Part shown: piece by piece, positions 38,517-50,189 of the stretch | Numbering within the stretch: position 1 is the first letter of the stretch | How the letters are laid out: each line of letters begins with the position of its first letter | DNA from: Platerodrilus igneus | Lineage: Eukaryota > Arthropoda > Insecta > Coleoptera > Lycidae | Assembly: GCA_036346225.1 (NCBI GenBank) | Contig: JARFIW010001176.1 | Location: 1,563,884 to 1,627,883 of the forward strand | DNA length: 64,000 nucleotides | Direction of reading: 5' to 3' | The notes under the pieces: model-generated | Seen by the model: the letters and a program-made list of their open reading frames with translations, nothing else | What the model was told of the DNA's origin: nothing | Database searches by the model: none | Program-made: the position numbers and the translations under genes

Positions 38517-39715
38517 TAAAGGAAAGCGTGTATATAGGGTTTGTAGATCTGGAATAAGCATTCGACAATGTAAAATGGAAAAAATATTCGAAATACTCAA
38601 ACAGATTGGAATGAGTTATAGGGATACACGAATAGTGCATAGCTTTTACACAGTGCAGTAATGGAATTAGAGCAGGAACGTAGAGAAGTAAACATTAGGA
38701 AAAAGGTGAGGCAGGGATGTACCCCATCCCCATTAATTTTTAACTTATACATTGAAGAGGCAATGAATACTATCCAATGCAGGAAAACATTTGGAATTAC
38801 TATGCAGGGACAAAAAATTGATATGCTTAGATTTGTTGATGATATAGCGGTATTAGTATCTAGCAAGGAAGAGTTAGAAGTTGCTCTTAATGTAATGGAA
38901 ACGGTTCTAACAGAGATACGGTATGAAAATTAACAAAAGGAGGGGAAATTAAATCAAAAACAAGAATACAAATAGGTAACAAGAACTTACAAGAGGTTAA
39001 GAATTTCTGCTACCTAGAAAGCCAAATAACGCAAAATTGGAATAGTGCAAAAGATATAAAATAAAGATTAGCACAAGGTCGTGCTACATTTAACAAGAAA
39101 ATGCAACTACTGTGTTCAAAAACAACAAACATAGAAACAAGGAAAAGATTGCTTAAAACATATGTGTGGAGTACAGCACTGTACAGTCGTGAAGCCTGGA
39201 CACTAGGAGAAGTGGACAAGAAAAAGATAAAAGCCTTTGAACTGTGGTGATTCAGACGTATAATAAAGATATCATGGACAGACAAAGTTAAGAACAAAGA
39301 GGTACTAAAAATGGTGGGGGAAGAAAGAAATATGTCGAAAACTGTAAAAGCTAGGAGAGATAGGATGATAGGTCACATACTATGGTATGAGGGAATAATG
39401 CGGAATGTATTAGAAGCAGAGATAGGAAAAAAAAGTAGATGTCGACCTAGGTTAGACTATTTCACACAGATAGTGAAAGATGCAGGCTGTAGCAATTTCA
39501 AGGAAATGTGTAGGCTAGCTCAAAATAGAAATCAATTGACATACGCATTCAACCATTCCTAAGATGGATAAACTAATGACGAAAAAATAACTGTACTTAA
39601 ACTGCAACTAATGTTGACTGTGCGAAAAGATAGATTGGAAAAATATTAAATCGGCAAATATTCAAGTGCTGGGTGAACTTGGCACCCACAGGCTGCTTAC
39701 CCCCTTTTACAACCC
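37830..39715 (+). mobile_element. RTE-like LINE, pre-RT to 3' end
   Basis: Plus-strand copy covering the pre-RT region (37830-38220), the RT (38400-38960), the C-terminal domain (39060-39562) and a 3' UTR that ends near CCCTTTTACAACCC at about 39712. Visible signatures are 'QGCTPSPLIFNLYIEEAMN' (motif B) and 'MLRFVDDIAVL' (motif C, FVDD instead of the usual FADD). Motif A is damaged by a stop. ORF 39311-39562 keeps 'DRMIGHILWYEG'. The copy lacks the endonuclease and carries many stops, so it is inactive. It abuts an inverted SINE at its 3' end. Confidence 0.75.
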
Positions 39716-40545
39716 TACATGTGATTTTCTAAAGCTCCACCCGAAGGTACTACATTGGTAATGGAGGCAATTTTGAATTTTGCCGAACCCTTGCTGTTCC
39801 AAGCAAGGTAAGGATCTTTAACGTGCGTGACAACACTCGTTTTTTTTATAGTGGTAAAAGATTTTATATCCGCTGTGTGGGACTCTTCCTTGCCGGAGCA
39901 AGAACATACCCACTAAAAATCCACTTTGGTGTCTCGAGATCCCTTGTCATAGACGTTTATAGGGATCCCGTGACTAGCGTATCTGGACTAGGTCCTTCAC
40001 CTCCGTCGCGAATTAGAAAAAACATGGCGTTACGCGCAGTTTATTTTTTTCGGACGTCTAATGGAATCGCAGCAAAGATCATTGCCGGAGCATCGCACTG
40101 GGGTGCTTATGTCGTTGCCATAAGGCTTCTTCATACGCACCCAGAGCTCGTATGAGCTGGTTTTCGTGATCTTCTAGAGATCCGTAAAACCTCTCTGCGT
40201 TCGACCGGAGCCATTCCTTGACGGTTTGCAGATTTGCCTCTCTGTGAAGCTGAACGTTTCGGATGAACCAGGGAGCTCCGAAGACTCCCCTTAGGGCCTT
40301 GTTCTGGATCACCTGGAGTTTCCGCATGTGCGTTTCCGCTGCGTTACCCCACACCGCTGATGGAGACAACACTCGCACACGGAACTTCCATTTTACCTCT
40401 CACCCAAACGAAAGCGTAATTTTGTGAAAAATGCTTGCCTAATATTTTCAAGCGAACTGTGTCGGGATTTGAACCTTGAATCTTGGACGTAGTAGTCCCA
40501 TGCATACCAACTACGCCACGAAGCCGCCACTTTTTCATAACCACT
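39716..40545 (-). mobile_element. SINE copy split by a nested LINE insertion
   Basis: Minus-strand SINE in two parts, 39716-39839 (tail side) and 40365-40545 (tRNA-like head, box B complement near 40466). The two parts join exactly if the insert 39840-40364 and one copy of the 11-bp duplication GACAACACTCG are removed. Confidence 0.8.
39840..40364 (-). mobile_element. Jockey-type LINE, 5'-truncated 3' end inserted in the SINE
   Basis: On the minus strand, codons from about 40364 to 40079 encode the conserved C-terminus of jockey-family retrotransposon polyproteins: 'VWGNAAETHMRKLQVIQNK', then 'APWFIRNVQLHREA' and 'TVKEWLRSNAERFY'. This is the region after the RT palm. A stop follows at 40079-40081, then a short 3' UTR and an A run (eight A on the minus strand, 39841-39848). 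Identical 11-bp direct repeats flank it (39829-39839 and 40365-40375). Severe 5' truncation plus poly(A) and duplication are classic target-primed insertion features. The reading frame is intact over its remaining length, so it is young. Confidence 0.85.
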
Positions 40546-41085
40546 GAATGCCGGAGAAATATTGTATATAATTGTAAAACTATAGAAGGGCACCGAACTG
40601 CATCTAACAAGAAAGAACAGCGCCTATGATAAAAGACAACAAACATATAAACAAGAAGAAAATTATTGAAAACATATGTGTGTAGTATAGCACAGCATGC
40701 CTATGAAATACGGGTAGTAGAAAAAGCAGACAGAAAAACGTAGCAGCCTTTTGGAATATTGTGTTTCAGATGTACGAGGATGATAGCATGGATAGACAAA
40801 GTTAACAAGAAATAGGTTATAGAAATAGTTGGAGAATAAAGATATTTGTGGAAAAAATAGGAGAAGTAGAAGGGAAGAATACGTTCTAAGGCATTTTTGT
40901 GGAATGTATGGGATATATTACAAGCAGAGAGGAAAAAGGAGGTAGATCTAGACCTAGATTAGATAGTGATAGATGCAGACTGTGCAAATTTCAGGGAAAT
41001 GTGTAGGTTAGTTTAGAATAGGAAACAATGAGGGTGCGCGTCTAACCAGTTTCAGGACTGAAGACCTAATGATGATGATGAGAAG
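40546..41085 (+). mobile_element. RTE-like LINE 3' fragment
   Basis: Broken-frame copy of the LINE C-terminal region (plus-strand equivalent of 7745-7220), from the 'GAGAAATATTGTATATAATT' stretch to the 'ATGTGTAGGTTAG' stretch and the 3' end near 41070. Confidence 0.55.
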
Positions 41086-41189
41086 GAATATGCTATGGCT
41101 TCCAGTTAAGAAGGTAATCGTAATGGCCAGGCCTGGAAGAAACAGTCTGGTAAAGATTTTTTTTTTTTTGTAAACATAAAGCTATTTAT

Positions 41190-42600
41190 AATAAAATATA
41201 CAAAACTGTTTGATGTAGAGTAAAATATAACAAGTATACAATAATATGCACTATCACCATGAACACGAACATGACATTCGCGACAGACAGTCGGTTTATT
41301 GTCGTGGCCATCACAATAAGTTTTTATCTTCCTTACTTTCTTTCACGTCTCTGAAATTTGCACAATTTTTATTAGATTAGCATAACTTGTGACATAATTA
41401 CGACGATCTTTTGTACCTCTAACATCTAATTTTTTGACCAAATGTTGGACTTTTATCTTCTTTACACGCTCTTGTCTTTCGTTCGACTCCTAATAACTTC
41501 CTGCGTAACTTTTGACGAAATGTTGTTATTGATATCTTAGATTTGGCAACCAATTTATAAATGATATGTGGTGTTTCTTTAACGCGCGAGGAGTCTTATA
41601 ATTTTATGTATCAACTTACCTCCACGTTATTCTATTGTTCTAAGTGTCGTTCCTACTCTTCGACGAAGTGACTGTAAGGCGAATTATTGGACGTGTTACG
41701 TAAGCACTATCACTGTGTTTTTTAGGGGTTTATCGATACATTCACATTCGGCGACACTATTGACTTAACTCACTTTACTGATTAAACACAACTGTTTCTT
41801 TTCGATATCCATGAGCAAGTGTCTGCCACTACCCCTTTTTTCAACTTAATTTTCACAGGCACAAAGGAGGTTTTATGACAGAATATAACGGGACAAAAGA
41901 TGATGGCTTTGCTATTTGATTTACAACTTAGAATTTATAAGACTTAAAATTAAACACGCAAACGTGCGACAAAGAGACTAAACATGTGGATTAACAACTG
42001 TAATTCCAGTTAATAATTCAAATGCTACTTTATGGTACTTGGCACCTTTTCTTATTGATGTACAGTAAGAAGACATTTGATTAGATTTGTCGATTCTAAT
42101 TTTACTATTATTATAATTTATTATAATATTTGGTTTCTCTCTCACAGGTTCCTTTAGTAGGCACAACACTCTTCTCTAAATTGTGTAAAGTTGATAGCAT
42201 AAGAACCTCTTTATTTTTTTAGATTTCTATCTATAAGTAACCATTCTTTCATGGTTCTAGTCCATACAATTCACCAATGTTGAATTTGCGGTCCAATACT
42301 TCTTTTGGTAAATATGTTATGGTAAATGTATTATGGTAAATGTGTTTTTTTCAAAGGAATACTAGTGTAAAAGTTATCAATATACAATATGTCAAACTTG
42401 AAGTTTTTATTATTTTGACAACGATCCTAGGTCATGGATCGAAGCGTAAATAAAGATGATTTTAAAAACTATGAGGCGTTTAATTCCCAAAGAAGATTAA
42501 GAAGAGTGCTAAACAAACCACAACAAACATACAGGGAGTATTATCATCATCATTTTCGTAATTTTCCCAATATGCACTTAATTCGACATCTGACATGGTC
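41190..42600 (-). pseudogene. piggyBac-type transposase relic
   Basis: Reading leftward: a possible start at 42596 ('MSDVELSAYWENYENDDDN'); then a gap where the N-terminal and first catalytic part should be; 'DILYIDNFYTSIPLKK' at about 42395-42345, the piggyBac DNFYTS motif; 'YLPKEVLDRKFNIGELYG' at about 42325-42270; 'KPNIIINYNNSKIRIDKSNQM' at about 42140-42080, the block holding the last catalytic Asp; 'KVAFELLTGITVVN'; then broken frames with 'ISITTFRQKLRRKLLG' near 41530-41480 and a terminal 'CDGHDNKPTVCRECH' Cys/His cluster near 41310. These transposases cut and paste at TTAA sites. Multiple stops and an internal deletion make this inactive. The plus-strand ORF at 42434-42658 is a shadow. 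Confidence 0.75.
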
Positions 42601-42708
42601 TTTTTTATTCCTACCAATAACCAATTCAAGACTATCAATAAATAAAGTAGAAAATTAATACGTGCTACTTACATTATGAATTTACAATTTTTGTATAACC
42701 TCACAAAT

Positions 42709-42962
42709 ATGACTGACGCGGATTGAGAATGAAGAATGTCTCTACCGAACCGCGTCAGTCATTAAAGACTGACGCAACTTCGATAACAAATCAAGCATCG
42801 ACACCTGGTGGTGAATAGATTGATACAAAAAACTTTGTTCTACGACCGCTAGATTTCTCAGGACGGAGATGGCCTGGTACGAAGTTTCAATAATTTTTAG
42901 CTGGCTCTAATGATACATTGAATGTCAGTCAAATATGACTGACGAAGCAGCCAGAGTGTTAA
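42709..42962. repeat. Candidate piggyBac element end with internal inverted repeat
   Basis: TTAA at 42959-42962 is preceded, reading inward on the minus strand, by CACTCTGGCTGCTTCGTCAG. Inside lies an inverted pair TGACTGACGCGG / CCGCGTCAGTCA around 42711 and 42751. piggyBac elements have short terminal repeats next to TTAA plus internal inverted repeats, so this may be the 5' end of the relic. The other end was not found. Confidence 0.35.
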
Positions 42963-45900
42963 ATCGTCCGTGTAAATTATTTGTTGTTCACAATATATCT
43001 CAAGGTTTTCAACTTGTTTCATAAACACGACGCGTCGTTTATAAGCATTTGTTCTGGTAAAAATTCCCCAGATCGAATTGTTTTTATAAGTTGTTTTCTT
43101 AGTCTGTTCATTTCCCTGTAATCTTCGAGTCAAGCAACGTGGGAGTTATTGATGGGGATAATCAGAGGTGAAATATTAAGTGCCTTAATTTTTCTTTGTT
43201 ATACGTAACCACCCACAAGTCAAAAAACACCTTCTGGTTAATGAAAACACCTACAGGTCAAGAAACAGGAGCCAGTCTGGGGTCCATTGAAATTTATTAC
43301 TGCACGTGAACGGCAGGAGATAAGCTGTAACCGGATCATAAACAACGTAAACGCAACAGCCGGCGACCAGTGATTACGGGTGTCTTTTACTTTTACTAAA
43401 TCCTTAACCAGATTTATTTAACAACCCCCCTTCTTCACTTATGGTGAAATTACGGGCGGTGAAAGTCCTCACCGCTGCAGTTTATAAGATCTTTTAAATA
43501 TTTAAACTCCCTTAATTTTACTAATTTTGTATGACTATATATCTGGCCAAGTCCGTTAATGAATGTCAGATCTGGCAATCACGAACAAATTTAATAAAAA
43601 ACTGTGATTTTAAACAATCTTAATATAAATCTTATTTCGTTACTCGTAAAGCATAAACTCTTTTAAGCTTCTTGTAAGTGAGAGCTTCAAATATAACAAA
43701 CTTAAACAAAAGATTTTTTTTCGCAAAAATATACTATGCAAAGAGATTTTAGTCAAGTTTTATAAACTAAAAAGTCTGTAATATAATATAATTTATTTGT
43801 TAACAATCGCTCTTACTTGGGTTAATTTTTTGTTATGGAATAGAAATATTATCACTCTGGTAATTTTTCTATGTTACAGAGGTCTGACCAATTATCAAAT
43901 AATTTAAGTAAAAAACAATTTTAGAATTATTAACTACGAAATGATTTCTGTATCTGCGTTAAAATAATAATTATTTCGATTAATACTTGCTAGATACAGT
44001 GACGTCCAACCTTAATTTAAATCGTGTTCAGTTTAACTAAGAAAATTTGAGCCCATACCTATCGCTAACTACTTTCCGACTAGTACGCATAAAAACTTTA
44101 ATTTTCTTTAAAGTACAGTACTACCGTGTCTCACGTACACTAATGGTGATTGCCATGCTTCAATTATTTAAAATTTGTTTCACTAGCGCCGTATCGTAGG
44201 GAATTCCAAACCTTGGCAGGGTAGCCACATAATTAGCACGCATCGTATTCTTGAAACTGGTACAACTCAAATTTAAGAATCTACTTACTCGATTTTCTCA
44301 AATAGAAGAGCATAAGAAAGACTCTCCAGCTCTAATAGATCGACGTATTAAACCTTGGTACGGAATAATGTACTTAACATGTAACAACCTGTACTAAGAT
44401 TCTAAAGTACCAATATTCACAAATAATATAATAAAATATAGAAAAAACACAGATGTTTACAGTATTAGATCAAATAAAGATAGTAAAAGAATCAATCCTT
44501 CAGTTTACACGCAGGGTATACTCTCACAACGGTTCTTACACTTTTATAAATATACCTTTTCTCAACAATACGTGTAAATTGCCCTTTGTGGTACAAATAA
44601 ATTTCCCGAGTGAAATCTTGGGGTTATAAATTCATTAACCCCAAACTGATCGCAATAACACTATTAAATATCAATTGCAGGCTTAAATATCTTCATAAAG
44701 TCTTTGACAAAAAAATCACAAATCTTAAAAGCTATTCTAACTTTTGTTCTCTGGTGCCTTAAAATAACTCCAGTTTCGCCACTCTCCAATACTTTAAACT
44801 TCACACACTAGAAATATAAATGCTGCATAAATAAGGACTTCCTCTTATAAATCACTGACAAACTTCCTTTGCGACGCGATTGTTTAACTAGAATTAAAGT
44901 ACACAATACCTCCACCAGCAAACCAAGAAAACTAATTAACAACGAATTAATTAAAGTTTAATCAAATTGAATTGAATTAAATTGAACTAGAGTTGAAGCC
45001 CTAAAATAATCTGTTACGGTATACTGGACGGACAAGGAAGAGAGCAACGAAAGCAACGTAAGTAGTCTGCACTGATTACCGCAACAAAAAAAAACGAAAG
45101 GAAGAATACTGTGCTGACTAACTAGTCGTAGAAAAGAAAAAAGAAAAACCTCAATACCGATTCGCTCTGGAGTATCTTAAACAGTACTTTAAGTTGAAGT
45201 TTGTCATATTTTTCATCTGCGAATATTCAGTATAATACTCAACCTTTGGAATTATAGTATTCTGCGGTTGATTCGGTCTTTAATACAATCTTCCGTTAAG
45301 AAAAATATGTTTATAAAAAAAAGCCACAACAGCTTCATTCGTGGTTATAAAATAAATGTCATGTTTATAAACGTAAACAAAACAATCATTTTCTTACCGT
45401 AATAGTCCACCATTTTAAACGTCGTCTTTCACTTCATGTTTTGTCGTCTGCTATTGTAGGATTAAAGCTGTTGGTCATCATGTCATATTTCACTTAGTTG
45501 TTTTTTCTTTAAAACAGCAAACAGTATTGCCAACGAAGAAGGGTGGTGGTTTTACAGTAGGAGAAGCCACGCGCGATATTAAATCCTATCGTAACTATCC
45601 TATCTTCAACTGCTGATGTGGAGTAGTGCATTATAGGCTATGTAGTGGAGTGTACATATGTCGTTCCTCATACCAAGTCCCTACCGTTAGTATTTTGTGT
45701 TTCCGTTTTTGTTGTAGACAACTAGCGAGCTCCACTACAAGAATATTAACTAAAGCGTAAACCGCACTCACGCCGAACCCCTGAAACATATCGTATTTGA
45801 TACCCAGCTTACCAATATGCATTTATTTAGAAGGTAAGCAGCGTTATAATTAATTTACATTGTTAATTTGAAACGTAAATTATATTGTTTCTTTTGTAAA

Positions 45901-46350
45901 TTCTGTGCCCTATATGTAGGTAAGCGAGAAACTAATACCTTTTACTGTTAAGTATCAACGGGTAGTATTATTATTTACATAGTTATTGTTTTTCGCATGC
46001 AAAGTCACTTTCGGTGGTTTCTTCAAATACCAATTCTTTAAGTTCTTAATACTCATAAATTAACCGCATCTCAACCAACATCAAACATTACCACTTTTGC
46101 GACAAACTGCAAAAAGTTTTATAGTGTCACTGTTTAACTGATTTGCAATTTTTATGTTTCCAGTGGGTATTGGAATGTTGTTTGTTACGGGCAAAATATG
46201 CAATACGTTATAATGTTAGATTTGCCCTGAAGGGAAGGAGGTCTGTAACTATTTTAAGGGTACAACGGCTAACTACAGTGGTGCGGGAGTGGAAAAACCC
46301 AAATACGTATTTGAAATAGGCTGAAAAAAATACGATACAATAACCAGTTA
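42963..46350. other. Gene-free DNA, nothing recognised
   Basis: About 3.4 kb of AT-rich sequence without motif-bearing ORFs. A few homopolymer and AATTG-rich stretches (44957-44990) are seen; no repeat family is assigned. Confidence 0.4.
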
Positions 46351-46466
46351 TCTTGAAAAACTTTTTCTGTTGTTATAATTAAGGGGCGCCAAACTGTCAT
46401 GTCTCAGCAATCTTGAAAAACTTTTTCTGTTATAATTAAGGGGCGCCAAACTGTCATGTCTCAGCA
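46351..46466 (+). repeat. Tandem duplication of about 60 bp
   Basis: 46351-46410 is repeated at 46411-46466 (starting TCTTGAAAAACTTTTTCTGT), the second copy lacking a 3-nt TGT. Near-identity indicates a recent event. No function is apparent. Confidence 0.9.
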
Positions 46467-46469
46467 GTC

Positions 46470-49220
46470 TTTTTTGGATTTATCCCTATGCGGAAGACGA
46501 TTATTCCGGATAAGTCTCTTTTGCTTCAGGTTTTTCTAAATCTGGCGCCTCATGTTTTACCTTTTTCTACAACACCATACACTCAAGTGTGTCATATCAA
46601 AGAAACTTTTTAAATAAAGTTGCTTCTCCTCAAATACGACTTCATCACTAGGGTGACTGGATATCCTTTCGCAAATTTTCATATTTTTTATCTAGTTTAT
46701 AAAGAAGTTCAAATAAAATTCAACCTACGTTTAACCTGTATTGACATGAAATGAATATCATAAGAATACAAATATTTTCCAGAAAGCATTACTTGCCTAA
46801 CATCAAACTGGTCAGGTGTTATTATAAAAGGAAGCTCTAGGAGAATAATTAATACTACTATTATCAAACCGATCTACGTAGTTTTATGGATATTAGTAAT
46901 TACATTCTAAATCCCATTTATGGAAATATCAACTTAACAATTAAAAAAACGTTGATTAATATAGCTTTGCATGTTCGCATTCCATAGTCCCTTAAAATTA
47001 CCAAGTTGTTGCGGTTCATTTCTTAACTGGCACTGCACTACATATAAATTCTACCTTAAAAATTTCCATGAGCATCTTAATTAATTATTCTTATTTCAAT
47101 TTCCTACACTAACATCTTAAACTAAACAAGTTCTAGTGTTAGGCACTTTAGCCCATCGCTATTCAAATAGTCCAACAAAACAATTGTGTTAAAATTATGC
47201 CAACTTCCTATGAAAAAGGGGCATCATATATAATTCGCATCCCAATTTCACATTGATTTATTTCAATATCATTTAAAAAGGTTTGTTTACTCAGAGATTG
47301 TTTTGCAGCGCCTGCATGAGGACGTCCAAGAACACCAATGGTTATAATTCTTACCATGTCACCAGTTTAGACATAACTTGCGAGTTCTCACCCGTACGGA
47401 AGAACTCACCAATTATATGTATATTAGTTACATAGTAGGAATGAGAACCATTGGTGAGACGTTTTTATGCAGGACAGGGGCTGCAAAACAAAACCCTTAC
47501 ATGTTTTATAATTGTCGTTCTTAGAGTGATTTATGTCCTTTTTTGTTTTTAGTAGGCATTTGAGCTCGGTGCTGCACTGACTGCATGTATCGGTTGTGTT
47601 GTTCATTTCAAACACTCCTAGCAAATCGGTGGTTGTGGTCCGTTTCGATTTTGCTATATCAGTCGTTCGTACTTATGTGACATGCTACTATAAAGCTTTG
47701 AGGTTGCCCAGAGTGTATACTGAAGTGCGATAATATTTCTAATTTGATGTAAAATAACTTGCTGTTATCAGTGGATCATGAACCTCTAGCAAATCGGTGG
47801 GTGTAATCTGTATTGACTTCGTTGCACAAGGTATTGGCACTTATGCAACAGGCTACAATAAAGGTTTATTAGATCAGTACACTAGTATGTAACAAGTTGG
47901 AGAGTTTTTGAGGTCAGTTAATGATAACACCTTGCTTTTGATGTAATCGGGAACATGTACACCATAATGCTCTCAGGACGTCTTATGCCTTTTTCAATTA
48001 AAAATGGATCAATTTCTAAAACGACAAACTGTGTTAGCTTTAATGGAAGCGTTCTCTCGCATTCTCAACTGCAGCATTAGCAATTTTGCTTATTTTTTAC
48101 AGGTTCCAAAATAAATTAAAAACAATTGATTAAGAAAATCACTAGAACATTTTTCCAAACTGTTGTAAAACTGTTATCTACTACAACATACTTTTTTTAT
48201 ACCAAACACATTTTAAGCCTTACTTTAAAATGTGCAAGTAGCAATTAGCGTTTAGGAAGAAGTAGAAGCGCAGAGAAAGTTCTTAAGCTTCACGTAAGGT
48301 TAATTACATAGTACAGATAACTATTTAAACGATTCCGTTTAACTTTTTTTTCGTCTACTCTGTAAGTGTAATAAATTCGCGTTATAATAAATAGATTACT
48401 GTTGGACAGGACAGAATGGAGAAACAAATGGAATATTAATGGGTTTGTGCGTGGATGATGATGTTAATGTTATGTAATCAAACATATAAGTACTTGCTTG
48501 TTAAATTAGATTTCTCTCGTGGAGATTGTTGTTTTTTGTCGGCCTCAACTTGCTTTTGTATGCTCTGATTTTATTACTTTATAACTAAGATTTATAACAG
48601 TGCAAAGTGGTGAGTATACACAAATTTATAATAAACTAATGGATCTTTATCATATTCTAAAGAGGATAAATCTCTTTTGAGGATACAAAAATAGTTTTGG
48701 GATTGAATAGAAGAATAATCGTATACCGATATTCTTCCTTTGCTTAATTGAGTTAATTTAATCACAGCCACAGTCATGTATCCATTGACCAATATCTGTT
48801 GCAGAAGATGTTCATCTTAACTTTTTGCCAGTTGATGAAACCTTAAAAATGTTAGTTTGAACTTGGAAACGAAGTGACTTCTTTCATAACGGAGTTAATT
48901 GACACAGTAACTACTAGTACTCGATCAACGTGCTGTGACGTTTGGTGCAAAACTTGATCCTGTTTTCATTTTGTGCCAGTTGAAGCTGTTTCGGAAACGT
49001 TAATTGAATATGAATGGGAAAGATTCGTCTTGCAGAAATCAGTTCCATTTTTTCTATTTCTTTGCGTAATTGATTTAATTTGTTGGTAAGAACCATCTCA
49101 TATATGTCAGCACGCTGATGTTTTGTGCAAAATTTTCATTTCTTCTGAATTTACTTCAACATTTGTTGAAATGCGAAATAAAAACGAAAATAATAAAGGG
49201 TGTAGCTGTCTGATGGTGAA
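46470..49220. other. Gene-free DNA with minor repeats
   Basis: AT-rich sequence. A short motif CTAGCAAATCGGTGG occurs at about 47619 and 47787 with related flanks ('GGCACTTATGCAACAGGCTAC' versus 'CGTACTTATGTGACATGCTAC'), showing a diverged direct repeat of about 170 bp. No coding potential is recognised. Confidence 0.4.
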
Positions 49221-49223
49221 ATA

Positions 49224-50082
49224 AAGAGGTGTGAAGTTAGCAGTAAAATTCTAGCAGTAATTTTTACGAGGAAGAAGTACAACTGGCAGTAAAATCCCAG
49301 CAGTAAATTTTTCGTGCAGACCTTATTGAATAGACAAAATGCGATTTCAGAAATGGAGTTACACTTACACCTTCCGCCTTGGCACAACTATTCAAATGAC
49401 CACCCTTAAAGCCCCAGTAGAACCAAATTAATTTTCGACCCGTATGGGTTTCAGAAACCCTCCTTAAATAATAAAGTAAAACAAATCAAGTGGCAGAAGG
49501 CCGTCAAGTTACATTTTCCGCTTTGGCACATATATTGTTAAGACCTTCCTTAATGCACCTGCAATAACCAAATTTACTTGCGACCCGTATGGGTATCAAA
49601 ATCGATCCGTGTAAGCTTCAAAAACCATCTTTTAATGTTATAAATAGGAAAATAATCAGAAGTGACAGAAGACCATCGAGTTACACCTTCCGCTTTGGCA
49701 CATAAGTTGTTTAGACCTTCCTTAATGCACCTTAGTGCAAGTGCATTAAGGAAGGTCTTAACAATTTATGTGCCAAAGGGGAAGATGTAACTCGACACCC
49801 TTCTGCTATTTGATTTGTTTTGCTTTACTATTTAAGGGGGGGTTTTGAAACCGATACGGGTCGAAAGTTAAATTTGTTCTACTGGGACTTTAAGGGTGGT
49901 CATTTCAATAGTTGGGCCAAGGCGGAAGGTGTATGTGTAACCCCATTTCTGAAATCGCATTTTGTCTATTCAATAAGGTCTGCGCGAAAAATTTACTGCT
50001 GAGACTTTACTGCCCGTTGTACATCTTCTTTCTTGTAAAAATTACTGCTAGAATTTTACTCTTAACTTCACGCCTCTGTGAA
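49224..50082. repeat. Foldback-type inverted repeat, arms about 335-345 bp
   Basis: Left arm 49224-49558 is inverted at 49738-50082 with roughly 85-90 percent matching by eye. The spacer (49559-49737) holds a partial third unit (about 49680-49735) in left-arm orientation, so the tip is nearly perfectly self-complementary around AAGGTGCATTAAGG. Each unit carries CACCTTCCGCTTTGGCACA and GACCCGTATGGG. ORFs on the two strands are mirror shadows. It may be a MITE or foldback transposon. Confidence 0.8.
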
Positions 50083-50189
50083 ATAGATATACATGATTTC
50101 AACCAAGTCTTGGTAAATCACAAGTAAATTAATTACGAATTATCTTTCGATCCATTCTGAACGGATCTGCACCTTGAAGAAGTTCTAAA

